A stretch of DNA of 64,000 nucleotides, taken from assembly GCF_027925305.1 (NCBI RefSeq), contig NZ_BSDR01000001.1:1453001-1517000 (forward strand), read 5' to 3'. Shown piece after piece: positions 43,128 to 51,979 of this stretch. The position numbers and the translations under genes were made by a program. The number at the start of each line of letters is the position of its first letter. Position 1 is the first letter of the stretch. The stretch comes from Desulforhabdus amnigena (GTDB taxonomy: Bacteria; Desulfobacterota; Syntrophobacteria; Syntrophobacterales; Syntrophobacteraceae). The notes below the pieces were generated by a model. It was not told the DNA's origin. It was given only the letters and a program-made list of their open reading frames with translations, and did not search any database.

Positions 43128-43889
43128 TCATTTTCCTTTTGTATTGGAACCGCTCTGTTCCATGTGAGATCGAACGCGGGAGATGGCCTCGGACAACTGG
43201 AGGGTCCCATTGTAAATGGCTCTCCCGGTTATGACGCCGATGAGTCCCAGGGGAATCAAAGGGAAGAGGGCTTCCACGTCGGCCAGGGTAGCCACCCCCC
43301 CGGATGCAATGACGGGCACATGAGACGCTTCCAACAGGCGGCGTGTGGCCTCAACATTGACCCCGGACTGCATTCCATCCCGGTGAATGTCCGTATAGAT
43401 AACGGCCGCAAGATCCAGGTTCGAAAAATGCTGAACGAATGCAATGGCATCAGTACCCGTCGTTTCCTTCCAGCCTTCGACTGCCACCTGCCCGTTGCGA
43501 GCGTCGATTCCCAAAGCAATGCGGTGTGGATAGAGCCCGCAGGCCTTCTCGAGGATTTCGGGCTGCCGCAGAGCAGCTGTCCCCAGGATCACCCTTTCCA
43601 CACCCAGAGAAAAATATTCCTTGATGGTTTCCAGGTTGCGTATGCCTCCCCCCACCTGAACAGGGATGGAAACCGACCCTACGATGGAGGCGATGATCTG
43701 GCGGTTTTTGGGCGTTTTGGAAAAAGCGCCGTCCAGGTCCACCACATGAAGCCACTCGGCTCCTTCGCTTTCCCATCGGCGGGCAACGGCAACGGGATCA
43801 CGTCCATATACGGTTGCACGATCCGGATCACCCTGCATGAGGCGAACGCAGAGACCGTCCTTCAAGTCGATTGCAGGAAATATAATCAT
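43128..43889 (-). CDS. hisA: phosphoribosylformimino-5-aminoimidazole carboxamide ribotide isomerase
   Basis: A 253-residue (beta/alpha)8 barrel that carries out the fourth step of histidine synthesis, an Amadori rearrangement of ProFAR to PRFAR. It shows FPAIDLKDGLCVRLMQGD at the N-terminus with the catalytic Asp8-equivalent, VQVGGGIRNLETI, the second-half acid in YTDIHRDGMQSG, and VIASGGVATLADV for phosphate binding. ATG 43889 (MIIFPAID) fits the family start; the longer frame to 43997 runs into a G/C-run repeat. It is 9 bp upstream of yqeY and far from hisC. Confidence 0.95.
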   Translation of the reverse strand: MIIFPAIDLKDGLCVRLMQGDPDRATVYGRDPVAVARRWESEGAEWLHVVDLDGAFSKTPKNRQIIASIVGSVSIPVQVGGGIRNLETIKEYFSLGVERVILGTAALRQPEILEKACGLYPHRIALGIDARNGQVAVEGWKETTGTDAIAFVQHFSNLDLAAVIYTDIHRDGMQSGVNVEATRRLLEASHVPVIASGGVATLADVEALFPLIPLGLIGVITGRAIYNGTLQLSEAISRVRSHMEQSGSNTKGK

Positions 43890-43945
43890 TTCATACCCGT
43901 AGGAGACCAATACGCCGCGGCGGAAGTTCTCACCCCTTTGAACGA

Positions 43946-44032
43946 TTTCATTCCTCCCTCGAGGGGGGGCGTGGGGAGTGGGCATGCAAACATACATCCC
44001 CCTTTATCCCTCTTCAAAGGGGAAACTCCAAA
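43946..44032. repeat. G/C-run repeat, two diverged copies
   Basis: Palindromic runs (CCTCCCTCGAGGGGGGG near 43948, and CCCCCTTTATCCCTCTTCAAAGGGG near 43998) resemble the inner parts of elements A-C. The rest of the 295-bp gap from 43890 to 44184 shows no gene; a weak minus-strand frame through it is the repeat itself. Confidence 0.5.
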
Positions 44033-44184
44033 ACATGCCGGGCAAAACGATGACTTCTGCCGCGGTGTACCAGAGGTTAAAAAGTCGGATGACGGAGGAA
44101 AGCCCAGTTCATGCAACCCGCAGGCATCGAAGGTCAAAGATTTCAGCCCGCAGTCCCGTGAATTCGCTTTCGTCAAGGAGCCTT

Positions 44185-44574
44185 TTACTCGGATTCAATC
44201 AGCATTTTTAGATAATCAGGAGGCTTCAGGACCTTCCGGTCCTTGTTGACACAAACATGCACGGTGTAACCACGGGTCAGCACATCGCCGTCTCTCGAAA
44301 TTTCATAATCAAATTTCAGGCGCGCCGGACCCGCAAAGGAAAAACGCGTGGCAATGGTGATCACATCGTCATAAAAGGCAGGTTTCAAATAGGAACAGTG
44401 GGCTTCCACGACGGGAAGATAAACACCGCCGCTTTCCAGCTCCCGGTAGCTTTTGCCGCTCGCCCGAAACCACTCGGCACGGCCCACTTCAAACCACTTC
44501 AAATAGTTGCCGTAGTAGGCCTGCCCCATGGCATCCGTATCTCCATAGATGACTCTGATCTGAGCTTTTACCAT
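44185..44574 (-). CDS. YbgC/4HBT-family acyl-CoA thioesterase
   Basis: A 129-residue hot-dog-fold protein. The YbgC signature is present: IRVIYGDTDAMGQAYYGNYLKWFEVGR with the catalytic aspartate, then CSYLKPAFYDDVITI and a closing KVLKPPDYL. Such enzymes hydrolyse short or branched acyl-CoAs or 4-hydroxybenzoyl-CoA; the substrate is not predictable. ATG 44574 (MVKAQIRV) with AAGGGC upstream is preferred over the hydrophobic extension to 44628. The ApgM-like gene ends 72 bp upstream on the same strand. No tol-pal genes are nearby. Confidence 0.9.
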   Translation of the reverse strand: MVKAQIRVIYGDTDAMGQAYYGNYLKWFEVGRAEWFRASGKSYRELESGGVYLPVVEAHCSYLKPAFYDDVITIATRFSFAGPARLKFDYEISRDGDVLTRGYTVHVCVNKDRKVLKPPDYLKMLIESE

Positions 44575-44646
44575 TCCTGCCCTTGACAAAATGAAAAGAG
44601 AAAACAGCAGCTTCACGGGTTTATGCAACTGCCGTGTCTTGCGGGT

Positions 44647-45879
44647 CTATGATTTTTTCGAATCCAAACCCACAAAATGTGCAAAAAGTTCCACGCCACT
44701 CGAAAGGCGCCAGCCGGCCGCTTCGGCCGTGCGTTCACAAAACGTATCGGCGGTTCCGCTCTGAATCGCAGCATGGTTCAAGTCTTCCACGAACAAAAAC
44801 GGCACGGGATCCGCCACATGGGTCCGTTTGCAAATGGGAGTGAGATGATCCGTCACGACGAGAAGGTTGACCTTCGAAAATGCCCTGGCCCCTTCCACTA
44901 TTGGTCCCACCACATTCTTGTCGAAAGCCTCGATGGCTTCTATTTTTTTGGCAAGACTTCCTTCGTGGCTTGCTTCATCCGGAGCTTCAATATGTACATA
45001 GACATACTGACCGGTTTCGAGCGACTTCAAAGCCGCATCCACCTTACCGGCGTAATTGGTGTCCAGGTATCCCGTCGCTCCAGGAACGGCAATGGGATCC
45101 AATCCGGCGTAAACGCCCAGTCCCTTGAGAAGATCAACGGCTGAAATCATTGCACCGGTAAGTCCCGCCTTCTCTTTGAGGCTCGGCATGGATGGCGCCT
45201 TGCCCTGTCCCCACAGCCACACCGCATTGGCGGGTCGCTTCCCTTCAGCCACCCGTTTGCGATTCACCGGGTGATCGACCAGTATGCCCGCCGCCTGCTC
45301 GATGAATTCCAGGAGAACCGGTTCAGAAAGATACGCCTTCCGATATGCAGCGATGGGCTCACCGGAAATATCGTGAGGAGGAGTCGTGGCCAGATCCTCA
45401 CGACCGCCCGGCCATACCAGGAGATGGCGGTAGCTCACTCCGGGATAAAGATGCAGAGGACCGGAGGCAACCACCTTTTGCAAAGCTGCGATGAGCTGGC
45501 GCGCCTCTTCCGTAGTAATATGGCCGGCGGAATAATCCAGCATTCTATAAATCCCGGTTCCGTCATTTTCAAGCGTTACCAGGTTACAACGAAACGCCAC
45601 ATCGAGAGGGGCCAGATGAATGCCCATGCTGGCGGCTTCCAAAGGGGCACGGCCCGTATGGTATACGCTCGGATCATAACCGAGCAGGCTCATATTGGCA
45701 ACGTCGCTTCCCGGTTCCATGCCCTCGGGCACGGTCTGAGCCATTCCCACCCGCCCTTTCAGCATGAGCCGGTCCATATTGGGAGTCCGGGCCACCTCCA
45801 ACGGGGTCTTGCCTCCCAGTTCATCGAGAGGGTAGTCCCCCATCCCGTCACCCACCAGAATGATGTATTTACAATCCAT
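44647..45879 (-). CDS. ApgM-like phosphoglycerate mutase homologue, proposed homoserine kinase
   Basis: A 410-residue alkaline-phosphatase-superfamily protein of the archaeal-type, cofactor-independent phosphoglycerate mutase family. It has the metal site DGMGDYP near residue 10, the nucleophile region GSDVANMSLLGYDP, and late ligands in HIEAPDEASHEG and VVTDHLTP. A subfamily (I recall TIGR02535) is proposed to act as homoserine kinase because its genes cluster with threonine genes. Here the gene lies directly downstream of hom, and no thrB of the GHMP type is in the window. ATG 45879, with GGAAG 5 nt upstream, beats the ATG at 45900. A glycolytic mutase role cannot be excluded from sequence alone. 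Confidence 0.85.
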   Translation of the reverse strand: MDCKYIILVGDGMGDYPLDELGGKTPLEVARTPNMDRLMLKGRVGMAQTVPEGMEPGSDVANMSLLGYDPSVYHTGRAPLEAASMGIHLAPLDVAFRCNLVTLENDGTGIYRMLDYSAGHITTEEARQLIAALQKVVASGPLHLYPGVSYRHLLVWPGGREDLATTPPHDISGEPIAAYRKAYLSEPVLLEFIEQAAGILVDHPVNRKRVAEGKRPANAVWLWGQGKAPSMPSLKEKAGLTGAMISAVDLLKGLGVYAGLDPIAVPGATGYLDTNYAGKVDAALKSLETGQYVYVHIEAPDEASHEGSLAKKIEAIEAFDKNVVGPIVEGARAFSKVNLLVVTDHLTPICKRTHVADPVPFLFVEDLNHAAIQSGTADTFCERTAEAAGWRLSSGVELFAHFVGLDSKKS

Positions 45880-45942
45880 TTTTCTTCCAAACGACTCCAT
45901 CGTATTGTTGCATACCCGCGCACTGAGGATTCATGTTTGTTT

Positions 45943-46056
45943 TTAGAACCTATCCGGAAACCTCCTGTGGGCTTTGCTCCCCGCTTACCCCCCCTCGAGG
46001 AGGGGGGATGGGAGGGGATTTTCCGCTGGCGAAGAAGGTTTTTGGATAGGCTTTTA
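45943..46056. repeat. MITE-like element B with terminal inverted repeats
   Basis: The left end TTTAGAACCTATCCGGAAACCT and the right end, reading CTAAAAGCCTATCCAAAAACCT on the other strand, are inverted repeats. A G/C-run palindrome (CCCCCCTCGAGGAGGGGGG) lies inside. The right end overlaps the stop codon of hom (TAA at 46054-46056), so the insertion has placed or replaced the end of that gene. Confidence 0.68.
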
Positions 46057-47376
46057 GTCCCGATGAGTTGTTTCCTGGTTTTCGATACGAATAGTCTGAG
46101 TCGGCGCCAGAACGACATTGAGTTCGTCGATTTCCTTCAAGGCCTTGCGAACATTAGCCTCGACCGCCTCATGAGTCACCATGACGATGGGAACCGACCC
46201 TTCCGTCTGCCGCCCCTTCTGGATAACAGCGGAAATACTGATCTCATTGGCCCCCAGTATGCCGGAAATCTTCGAAAGAACTCCCGGGCGATCCACTGCT
46301 GAAAAACGGAAGTAGTAGCAAGTGGATATATCGGATATGGGCTTTATGGGAATCAAGCTCAACCGCTCGGGCAGGAAAGCAAGCGGCGCAATCCGTTCCG
46401 GAGTGTTTGCCAGAATATCCCGCGCAATGTCCATGAGATCGGCAACTACCGCACTGCCCGTGGGCAGCATGCCGGCCCCCATGCCGTAGAGCATGATGTT
46501 TCCTACAGAGTTGCCATGGATATGTACGGCATTGTATGCGCCACTGACCCCCGCCAGTATGTGGTCCCTGGGTATGAATGTCGGATGAACGCGCATTTCG
46601 ATGCGGCCGTCGGTGTTTCGAGCGATGGCGAGCAGCTTCAGGCAGTAGCCGAATTCCTCACCAAACTGTACGTCCAGGGGGGCAATGCCGCTGATCCCTT
46701 CCGTGTAAACGGAATCGAACTGAATGGGAGTTCCAAAAGAAATGGCACTGGCAATGGCCAATTTATGAGCGGTATCCGTCCCTTCGATATCCAGAGCCGG
46801 ATCTGCTTCGGCATACCCTTTGGCCTGAGCTTCTCTCAGGGCATCGCCAAAAGAGAGGCCACCTTCCGTCATGCGGGTCAGGATATAGTTGGCCGTCCCG
46901 TTTAGAATACCGAAAAGCGTATCGATGCGATTCCCCGCAAGGCCTTCCCGCAAAGACTTGATGATGGGAATACCCCCTCCCACCGATGCTTCAAAACCGA
47001 TGGAACGTCCGTTCCTGCGAGCCACTTCGAAAAGCTCGTTTCCATCGTGGGCTAGAAGCGCCTTATTGGCAGTCACCACGTACTTCTTGTTCTCCAAAGC
47101 CTGCTTTATAAAGGTCTTGGCGGCCCCAAGCCCGCCCATCAACTCCACCACGATATGGATATCGGGGTCGTTCATGATGTCTTCGACCCGAGTAGTGAGC
47201 AACTCACGAGGAACATCCACCGGCCTGGGGCGATCCAGGTCCAAATCCGCCACCTTCAGGAGCTTGAGAGGGATGCCCAAGCGGTTTTCTATCGCTTCCG
47301 CATTATCGCGAAGCGTCTGGATGACTCCGCAACCTACCGTTCCCCAGCCAATCAATCCAATTCCAATGGCACGCAT
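46054..47376 (-). CDS. hom: homoserine dehydrogenase
   Basis: A 440-residue NAD(P)-dependent oxidoreductase reducing aspartate semialdehyde to homoserine. The Rossmann start is GLIGWGTVGCGVIQ; the catalytic region has VVTANKALLAHDG, FEASVGGGIPIIKSL and GILNGTANYILTRM with DIEGTDTAHKLAI; an ACT domain follows (YYFRFSAVDRPGVLSKISGIL) for feedback by threonine. The stop codon falls in a MITE-like element, but the ACT domain looks complete. The ApgM-like gene downstream would take homoserine further. alaC lies 63 bp upstream on the same strand. GAGGGTGAG precedes the ATG. Confidence 0.97.
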   Translation of the reverse strand: MRAIGIGLIGWGTVGCGVIQTLRDNAEAIENRLGIPLKLLKVADLDLDRPRPVDVPRELLTTRVEDIMNDPDIHIVVELMGGLGAAKTFIKQALENKKYVVTANKALLAHDGNELFEVARRNGRSIGFEASVGGGIPIIKSLREGLAGNRIDTLFGILNGTANYILTRMTEGGLSFGDALREAQAKGYAEADPALDIEGTDTAHKLAIASAISFGTPIQFDSVYTEGISGIAPLDVQFGEEFGYCLKLLAIARNTDGRIEMRVHPTFIPRDHILAGVSGAYNAVHIHGNSVGNIMLYGMGAGMLPTGSAVVADLMDIARDILANTPERIAPLAFLPERLSLIPIKPISDISTCYYFRFSAVDRPGVLSKISGILGANEISISAVIQKGRQTEGSVPIVMVTHEAVEANVRKALKEIDELNVVLAPTQTIRIENQETTHRD

Positions 47377-47439
47377 CTCACCCTCGAATCCATGGTTAGT
47401 TGTTGTATTGTTATGTCAGAAGAGAGCGATGTCCGCCTG

Positions 47440-48624
47440 TTACTTCTGCAATGCCCGACGAAGGCCTCGAATGGCCTGCTTGGTTCGCATTTCATTTTCA
47501 ACCAGAGCAAACCGCACATACTCGTCCCCGTATTCCCCAAAACCGAGGCCGGGAGAAACGGCCACTTTTCCCTCTTCAATCAGATACTTGGAAAATTCGA
47601 CAGAACCCATGTGACGAAACGCCTCGGGAATCCGAGCCCACAAGAACATAGTTCCCTTGGGCTTTTCTACCTGCCAGCCGATGCGGTTTAAACCATCGAC
47701 CAGCACATCCCGCCGGGCCTTGTAGATGGAAACGATCTCGTCGACACAGGATTGGTCTCCCTTGAGAGCGACCGTGGCCGCAATCTGAATGGGCTGAAAC
47801 ACTCCGTAGTCGAGATAACTCTTGATGCGGGTGAGTGCAGAAACCATCTCGGCATTCCCCACACAGAAACCGACCCTCCAGCCCGCCATGCTGTAGCTCT
47901 TGGACATGGAGAAAAATTCCACCCCCACATCCTTCGCTCCAGGCACCTGGAGGAAACTGGGCGCCTTGTAGCCGTCAAATGTGAGGTCGGCATAGGCAAG
48001 GTCGTGGATTACCATTAGGTTGTTTTCTTTGGCGAAATCGACAATTTTTTGGAAAAAATCCAGGTCCACCACAGTGGTTGTCGGATTGTGGGGAAAGGAA
48101 ATGATGAGCAGCTTCGGTTTCGGCCAGGTCTGTTTGATGGCGTTCTGCAGGTCTTCCAGAAAATTCCGGCCGGGACCGATGGGAATCGAGCGTACATCCC
48201 CACCCGCAATGATCGCAGAATAAGGATGAATGGGATAAGTGGGACTGGGCGAAAAGACGACGTCCCCCGGAGTCACCAGGACCAGGACCAGGTGGGATAA
48301 TCCCTCTTTTGCCCCGATGGTCACCACCGCCTCGTTCTCAGGGTCAATGTCCACGTCATAGCGCCGTTTGTACCACTCGGAAACCCCTTCACGGAGCTTG
48401 GTGATCCCACGCGATGCGGAATAACGGTGATTGTGGGGCTTTTGGGCCGCTTCCACAAGCTTGTCGATGATGTGCTTCGGCGTCGGCAGATCAGGGTTCC
48501 CCATTCCCAGATCTATGATGTCCTCGCCGGCTCTCCGGCGTTCCATCTTGAGGGCGTTGACTTGTGCAAAAACATATGGCGGCAATCGATACATTCTGCT
48601 GTGCTGAGCGATATTGAAACTCAT
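47440..48624 (-). CDS. alaC: alanine-type aminotransferase (AlaC family)
   Basis: A 394-residue PLP enzyme of fold type I. It shows the N-terminal [33 protein letters not shown], the cofactor lysine in [14 protein letters not shown], and PTTTVVDL, all typical of the AlaC/YfdZ group that interconverts glutamate/pyruvate and alanine/2-oxoglutarate. Members beside hom in anaerobes are sometimes annotated as LL-diaminopimelate or aspartate aminotransferases, so the substrate is not certain. The position before hom and the ApgM-like gene suggests an amino acid operon. GGGAGAG lies just before the ATG. Confidence 0.88.
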   Translation of the reverse strand: MSFNIAQHSRMYRLPPYVFAQVNALKMERRRAGEDIIDLGMGNPDLPTPKHIIDKLVEAAQKPHNHRYSASRGITKLREGVSEWYKRRYDVDIDPENEAVVTIGAKEGLSHLVLVLVTPGDVVFSPSPTYPIHPYSAIIAGGDVRSIPIGPGRNFLEDLQNAIKQTWPKPKLLIISFPHNPTTTVVDLDFFQKIVDFAKENNLMVIHDLAYADLTFDGYKAPSFLQVPGAKDVGVEFFSMSKSYSMAGWRVGFCVGNAEMVSALTRIKSYLDYGVFQPIQIAATVALKGDQSCVDEIVSIYKARRDVLVDGLNRIGWQVEKPKGTMFLWARIPEAFRHMGSVEFSKYLIEEGKVAVSPGLGFGEYGDEYVRFALVENEMRTKQAIRGLRRALQK

Positions 48625-48861
48625 AGCGTCTCTCCCTTGTATTTAAACTTCAGAAAAGTATATTAGAGACCTGTGGATGTCAAAGTATTTTACTCTGGCA
48701 CAAGCATATCCCAAACCGGAGAAAAAGGGATAATGAATTGAGCAGGTGGAAGGAATCCCCGTACATGCAAAGGCCTTGAATTGATATGGAGCGTTCTGTT
48801 AAGTTGGTACAGTTCTGACAACCGACTTTCATTCGAGAGCAAGAGGTGAAAAGGCAAGCTG

Positions 48862-50796
48862 ATGAAACAAGTAATCTTGGGCACTGCAGGTCACATCGAC
48901 CACGGAAAGACCTCTCTCATCAAGGCTCTGACGGGAATCGATACGGATCGCCTCAAGGAAGAAAAACTGAGAGGCATCACCATTGAACTGGGCTTCGCCC
49001 ATCTGGAACTGCCCAATGGAGATCGGCTGGGGATTGTTGATGTGCCCGGGCACGAACGTTTCGTAAAACATATGGTGGCCGGCGCCACGGGCATGGATCT
49101 GGTAGCCCTCGTCATTGCAGCCGATGAAGGCGTCATGCCTCAGACGCGCGAACACATGGAAATCTGCCAACTGCTTCGAGTCAAGAAGGGCCTGGTCGTA
49201 CTCACAAAAACCGACCTGGTGGATGACCCCGACTGGATCGAAATGGTCCAGGAGGATGTGGCCCAGTTTCTCAAGGGCACTTTTCTCGAGGGGGCTCCAA
49301 TCGTTCGCGTTTCGGCCGTCAAGGGAGAAGGAATAGAAGAACTCAAGCAAGAGTTGACAAAACTCGTCGCCACGGTCGAACCGAGAAGCTCCGATGGACC
49401 CTTCCGCCTTTCCGTGGACCGCGTTTTTACCATGCGGGGCTTCGGGACCGTCGTCACGGGCACGAGCACATCCGGAAAGCTCCACATCGGAGATCCGGTC
49501 ATGATCTACCCACCGGGTCACAAGACCAAGGTAAGAGGCCTCCAGGTGCACAGCCTCGAGGTGGAGGAAGTCTTGCCCGGCCAGCGAACCGCCATCAATC
49601 TTCAGGGCATAGAGCGCGCCATCATTCAGCGCGGTGACGTTGTGGCAACACCGGGATCACTTGTGGCCACACACATGATCGACGTCTATCTGGAACTTCT
49701 CAGGAGCGCACCCCGTCCCCTCAAGCACAGAGCCAAAGTGCGTTTTCACACGGGAACCGCCGAGCATCTCGGCACGGTGATTCTCCTGGACAGGGAAGAA
49801 TTGCCGGCAGGGGAAAGCGCATTCATCCAGATCCGCCTGGATCAGGCCGTGGCTGCTCTCCGAGGAGACCGCTTCGTGTTGAGGTCGTACTCACCCGTCC
49901 AGACCATCGGCGGCGGAACGATCCTGCATCCCCTCCCCCGCAAACACAAAGGTCAGGAAAAGCGTGAAGCGGCTGTTGCACTCAAGACTCTTCTGGCCGG
50001 CGAGGAAACCGACATCATCCTCTGGCATATTTTCGATTCCGGTTGGACCGGGCTGAGCGAGAGCGAACTCCAGGTGCGGGCAAATGTCTCTCCGAAATTC
50101 CTGGAAAAGACACTCCAACGGTTTATCAGCCAGAAGCAGGTCATCCTTTATGACAAGGAGAACCGAAGACTGCTCCATCCCGATTCTCTGGATCAGCTCA
50201 AGCAGGCCATTTTGGAACATTTAGCGGAATATCACCGGCGGTTCCCCTTGAAAAACGGGATGCCCAAAGAGGAGCTTTCGGCGCAACTCCCAAGACCCGT
50301 GGATGTAAAACTCTACAATTTCGTGCTGCGGCATCTGGCGGAGCAGGGACTGGTGACACAGGAAATGGAATGGGTCCGGTTGACTTCGCACAAAGTCGAT
50401 TTGACCAAAGAAGAAAAAGTCATACGGGAAAAGATCGAAAAAGCCTTTCTCGACGGTGGGCTCCAACCGCCTTTCTTTAAAGATGTTGCAGAAAAACTGC
50501 CCGGCACCCCGCGTCAGCACCAGGATGTCCTTCAGTGGATGCTTTCGCAGGGGATCCTTGTAAAGACCAAAGAGGATCTGTATTTTCATATCGCTGCACT
50601 GAATGATCTCCAGAGCCGTCTTACAGCTTTCCTCAAGGAAAAGGGGGAAATTTCGACTCCCCAATTCAAGGAGATGACCCAGGTCAGCCGAAAATACACG
50701 ATTCCTTTATTGGAATATTTCGACACGCAAAAAGTGACCATCCGTATCGGTGACGTGCGAAAACTTCGCGAAAGCAAGGCAGGGTCCGGGTCGTAG
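48862..50796 (+). CDS. selB: selenocysteine-specific elongation factor SelB
   Basis: A 644-residue GTPase that brings Sec-tRNA to UGA codons marked by a SECIS hairpin. The G1 loop is GHIDHGKTS at the N-terminus; G3 is VDVPGHERF and G4 is TKTD. Beta-barrel domains follow ([14 protein letters not shown]), then four winged-helix domains from ~residue 370 that bind the SECIS. Full length for the family. It serves grdB and grdA in this window, about 30 kb away. selA and selC are not seen here. AAGG lies 9 nt before the ATG. Dabb and DUF1285-like genes follow in the same direction. Confidence 0.97.
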   Translation: MKQVILGTAGHIDHGKTSLIKALTGIDTDRLKEEKLRGITIELGFAHLELPNGDRLGIVDVPGHERFVKHMVAGATGMDLVALVIAADEGVMPQTREHMEICQLLRVKKGLVVLTKTDLVDDPDWIEMVQEDVAQFLKGTFLEGAPIVRVSAVKGEGIEELKQELTKLVATVEPRSSDGPFRLSVDRVFTMRGFGTVVTGTSTSGKLHIGDPVMIYPPGHKTKVRGLQVHSLEVEEVLPGQRTAINLQGIERAIIQRGDVVATPGSLVATHMIDVYLELLRSAPRPLKHRAKVRFHTGTAEHLGTVILLDREELPAGESAFIQIRLDQAVAALRGDRFVLRSYSPVQTIGGGTILHPLPRKHKGQEKREAAVALKTLLAGEETDIILWHIFDSGWTGLSESELQVRANVSPKFLEKTLQRFISQKQVILYDKENRRLLHPDSLDQLKQAILEHLAEYHRRFPLKNGMPKEELSAQLPRPVDVKLYNFVLRHLAEQGLVTQEMEWVRLTSHKVDLTKEEKVIREKIEKAFLDGGLQPPFFKDVAEKLPGTPRQHQDVLQWMLSQGILVKTKEDLYFHIAALNDLQSRLTAFLKEKGEISTPQFKEMTQVSRKYTIPLLEYFDTQKVTIRIGDVRKLRESKAGSGS

Positions 50797-50844
50797 AATG
50801 AACCACGCCATGTCACTCTTCAAGAGAATAAGGAGACAACAGCA

Positions 50845-51135
50845 ATGCTCAAACACGTCGTTTTTATGAAGTTCAAGAAAGATGCCGCAGATGCAGACAT
50901 TGTCGACCTGGAAAAGGGCCTGAGCAAACTTCCTGGAATGATTTCGGAAATAAAGGGATATGAATTTGGGCGGGACATCGTTCATTCTGAAAGGTCTTAC
51001 GATTTTGCATTGGTGTCGGCCTTCGATGATTTAGAATCCATGAAACGCTACCAGGTACACCCCGAGCACGTTGCAGTCATCGGTAAAGTGAAAGCGCTCT
51101 GCGACAGCATCCTGGCCGTGGATTTCGAATACTAG
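50845..51135 (+). CDS. Dabb (stress-responsive A/B barrel) domain protein
   Basis: A 96-residue single-domain dimeric ferredoxin-like barrel. The pattern LKHVVFMKFKKDA, then GLSKLPGMISEIKGYEFG, DFALVSAFDDLESMKRYQVHPEHV is typical of Dabb proteins. Some members are cyclases or cofactor-free enzymes; a function cannot be assigned here. AAGGAGACAACAGCA precedes the ATG. It follows selB by 48 bp and may be on the same transcript. Confidence 0.9.
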   Translation: MLKHVVFMKFKKDAADADIVDLEKGLSKLPGMISEIKGYEFGRDIVHSERSYDFALVSAFDDLESMKRYQVHPEHVAVIGKVKALCDSILAVDFEY

Positions 51136-51238
51136 TCAAACTCTTTTCCCTTCGGGGGTGTTGCGTCCACAAAATCCCTCTCCCTTCCAGGAGGAGAGGG
51201 ATTCCCCCCATGCACAGCAAGGAGCAGCCTCAATCCAC

Positions 51239-51730
51239 ATGAGCAACCAGGATCCGCAACACATCTATCACTATGCCATCGACGCTTTTGGAAACTGGAC
51301 CTGCGAAGGAAACCCGGTTACCGAGCAGGAACTCGTTCGCATATTGAGCCGTTCTATTTTTATGGAAGGAGGCAACTATTTCATTCGCTGCGAAGGCGAG
51401 GTGCATCCGGTCCAGGTGGCGGATGCACCGCTCTGGGTGCATTGCGTCCACGTGAAAACGAACTCGAAGGGTGATCTTCAGCACGTGGAAATAGAACTGG
51501 AAGACGGGCGACGGGAACTTCTGGACGGAGAAACCCTAACGGTCGTACAAAACCAGGCGCTCTACTGCCTCGCCACTCCCCGGCGGTTGAAAGCACGCTT
51601 CGGAAAGCTGGCTTATTACGAATTGACGCAATACTTGCAGATGGACGAAAACGGGGAAGAATTCTACTTTGTCATCGCCGGCCGCCGTTACAACATCGAG
51701 AAGGAATCAGAAAAGGGAGCCCCCGCCTGA
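51239..51730 (+). CDS. DUF1285-like protein
   Basis: A 163-residue protein resembling the DUF1285 family. It has an opening IDAFGNWTCEGNPVTEQELVRIL, then FIRCEGEVHPVQVADAPLWVHCV, then a C-terminal part with EEFYFVIAGRRYNI. Family function is unknown. ATG 51239 is chosen, with AAGGAG 14 nt upstream, a somewhat long spacing. A frame from 51158 has a low-quality N-terminal extension. A strong terminator follows at 51858. Confidence 0.8.
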   Translation: MSNQDPQHIYHYAIDAFGNWTCEGNPVTEQELVRILSRSIFMEGGNYFIRCEGEVHPVQVADAPLWVHCVHVKTNSKGDLQHVEIELEDGRRELLDGETLTVVQNQALYCLATPRRLKARFGKLAYYELTQYLQMDENGEEFYFVIAGRRYNIEKESEKGAPA

Positions 51731-51857
51731 CTTCCCCTGCGCCCTTCTCTTTCTCAAGAATTTCCCCCACAGCCATAACCGGTCAAGACACCTACAAAAA
51801 GATTCACATCCATCACATTTTCATCGAAATCGAAGCAGGTTGTCCTCTCTGAAGAAC

Positions 51858-51896
51858 AAAAGCCCGTTTTCCCCGGAAAGGAAAACGGGCTTTTTC
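51858..51896. terminator. bidirectional rho-independent terminator between DUF1285-like gene and mmdA
   Basis: AAAAGCCCGTTTTCC and its complement GGAAAACGGGCTTTTT form a 14-15 bp stem around a short CCGGAAA loop, with T-runs both ways. It fits the convergent gene pair. Confidence 0.88.
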
Positions 51897-51979
51897 AACA
51901 CCTGATTACATCATGATTATCCGAACCTGCTCCGGGGCAGGGAAACCGGTTTCCCCTCGCCCGGCTTCATGCTGCCGAA

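Noticed and set aside
43890-44180. A minus-strand frame extending hisA upstream and a 96-codon frame beside it
   Set aside because: Both translate G/C-run repeats (PPLEGG-type peptides); the hisA family start is at 43889.
44647-45879. Simple annotation as glycolytic phosphoglycerate mutase
   Set aside because: Position directly after hom and known threonine-operon subfamily make homoserine kinase more likely, though mutase activity is not excluded.
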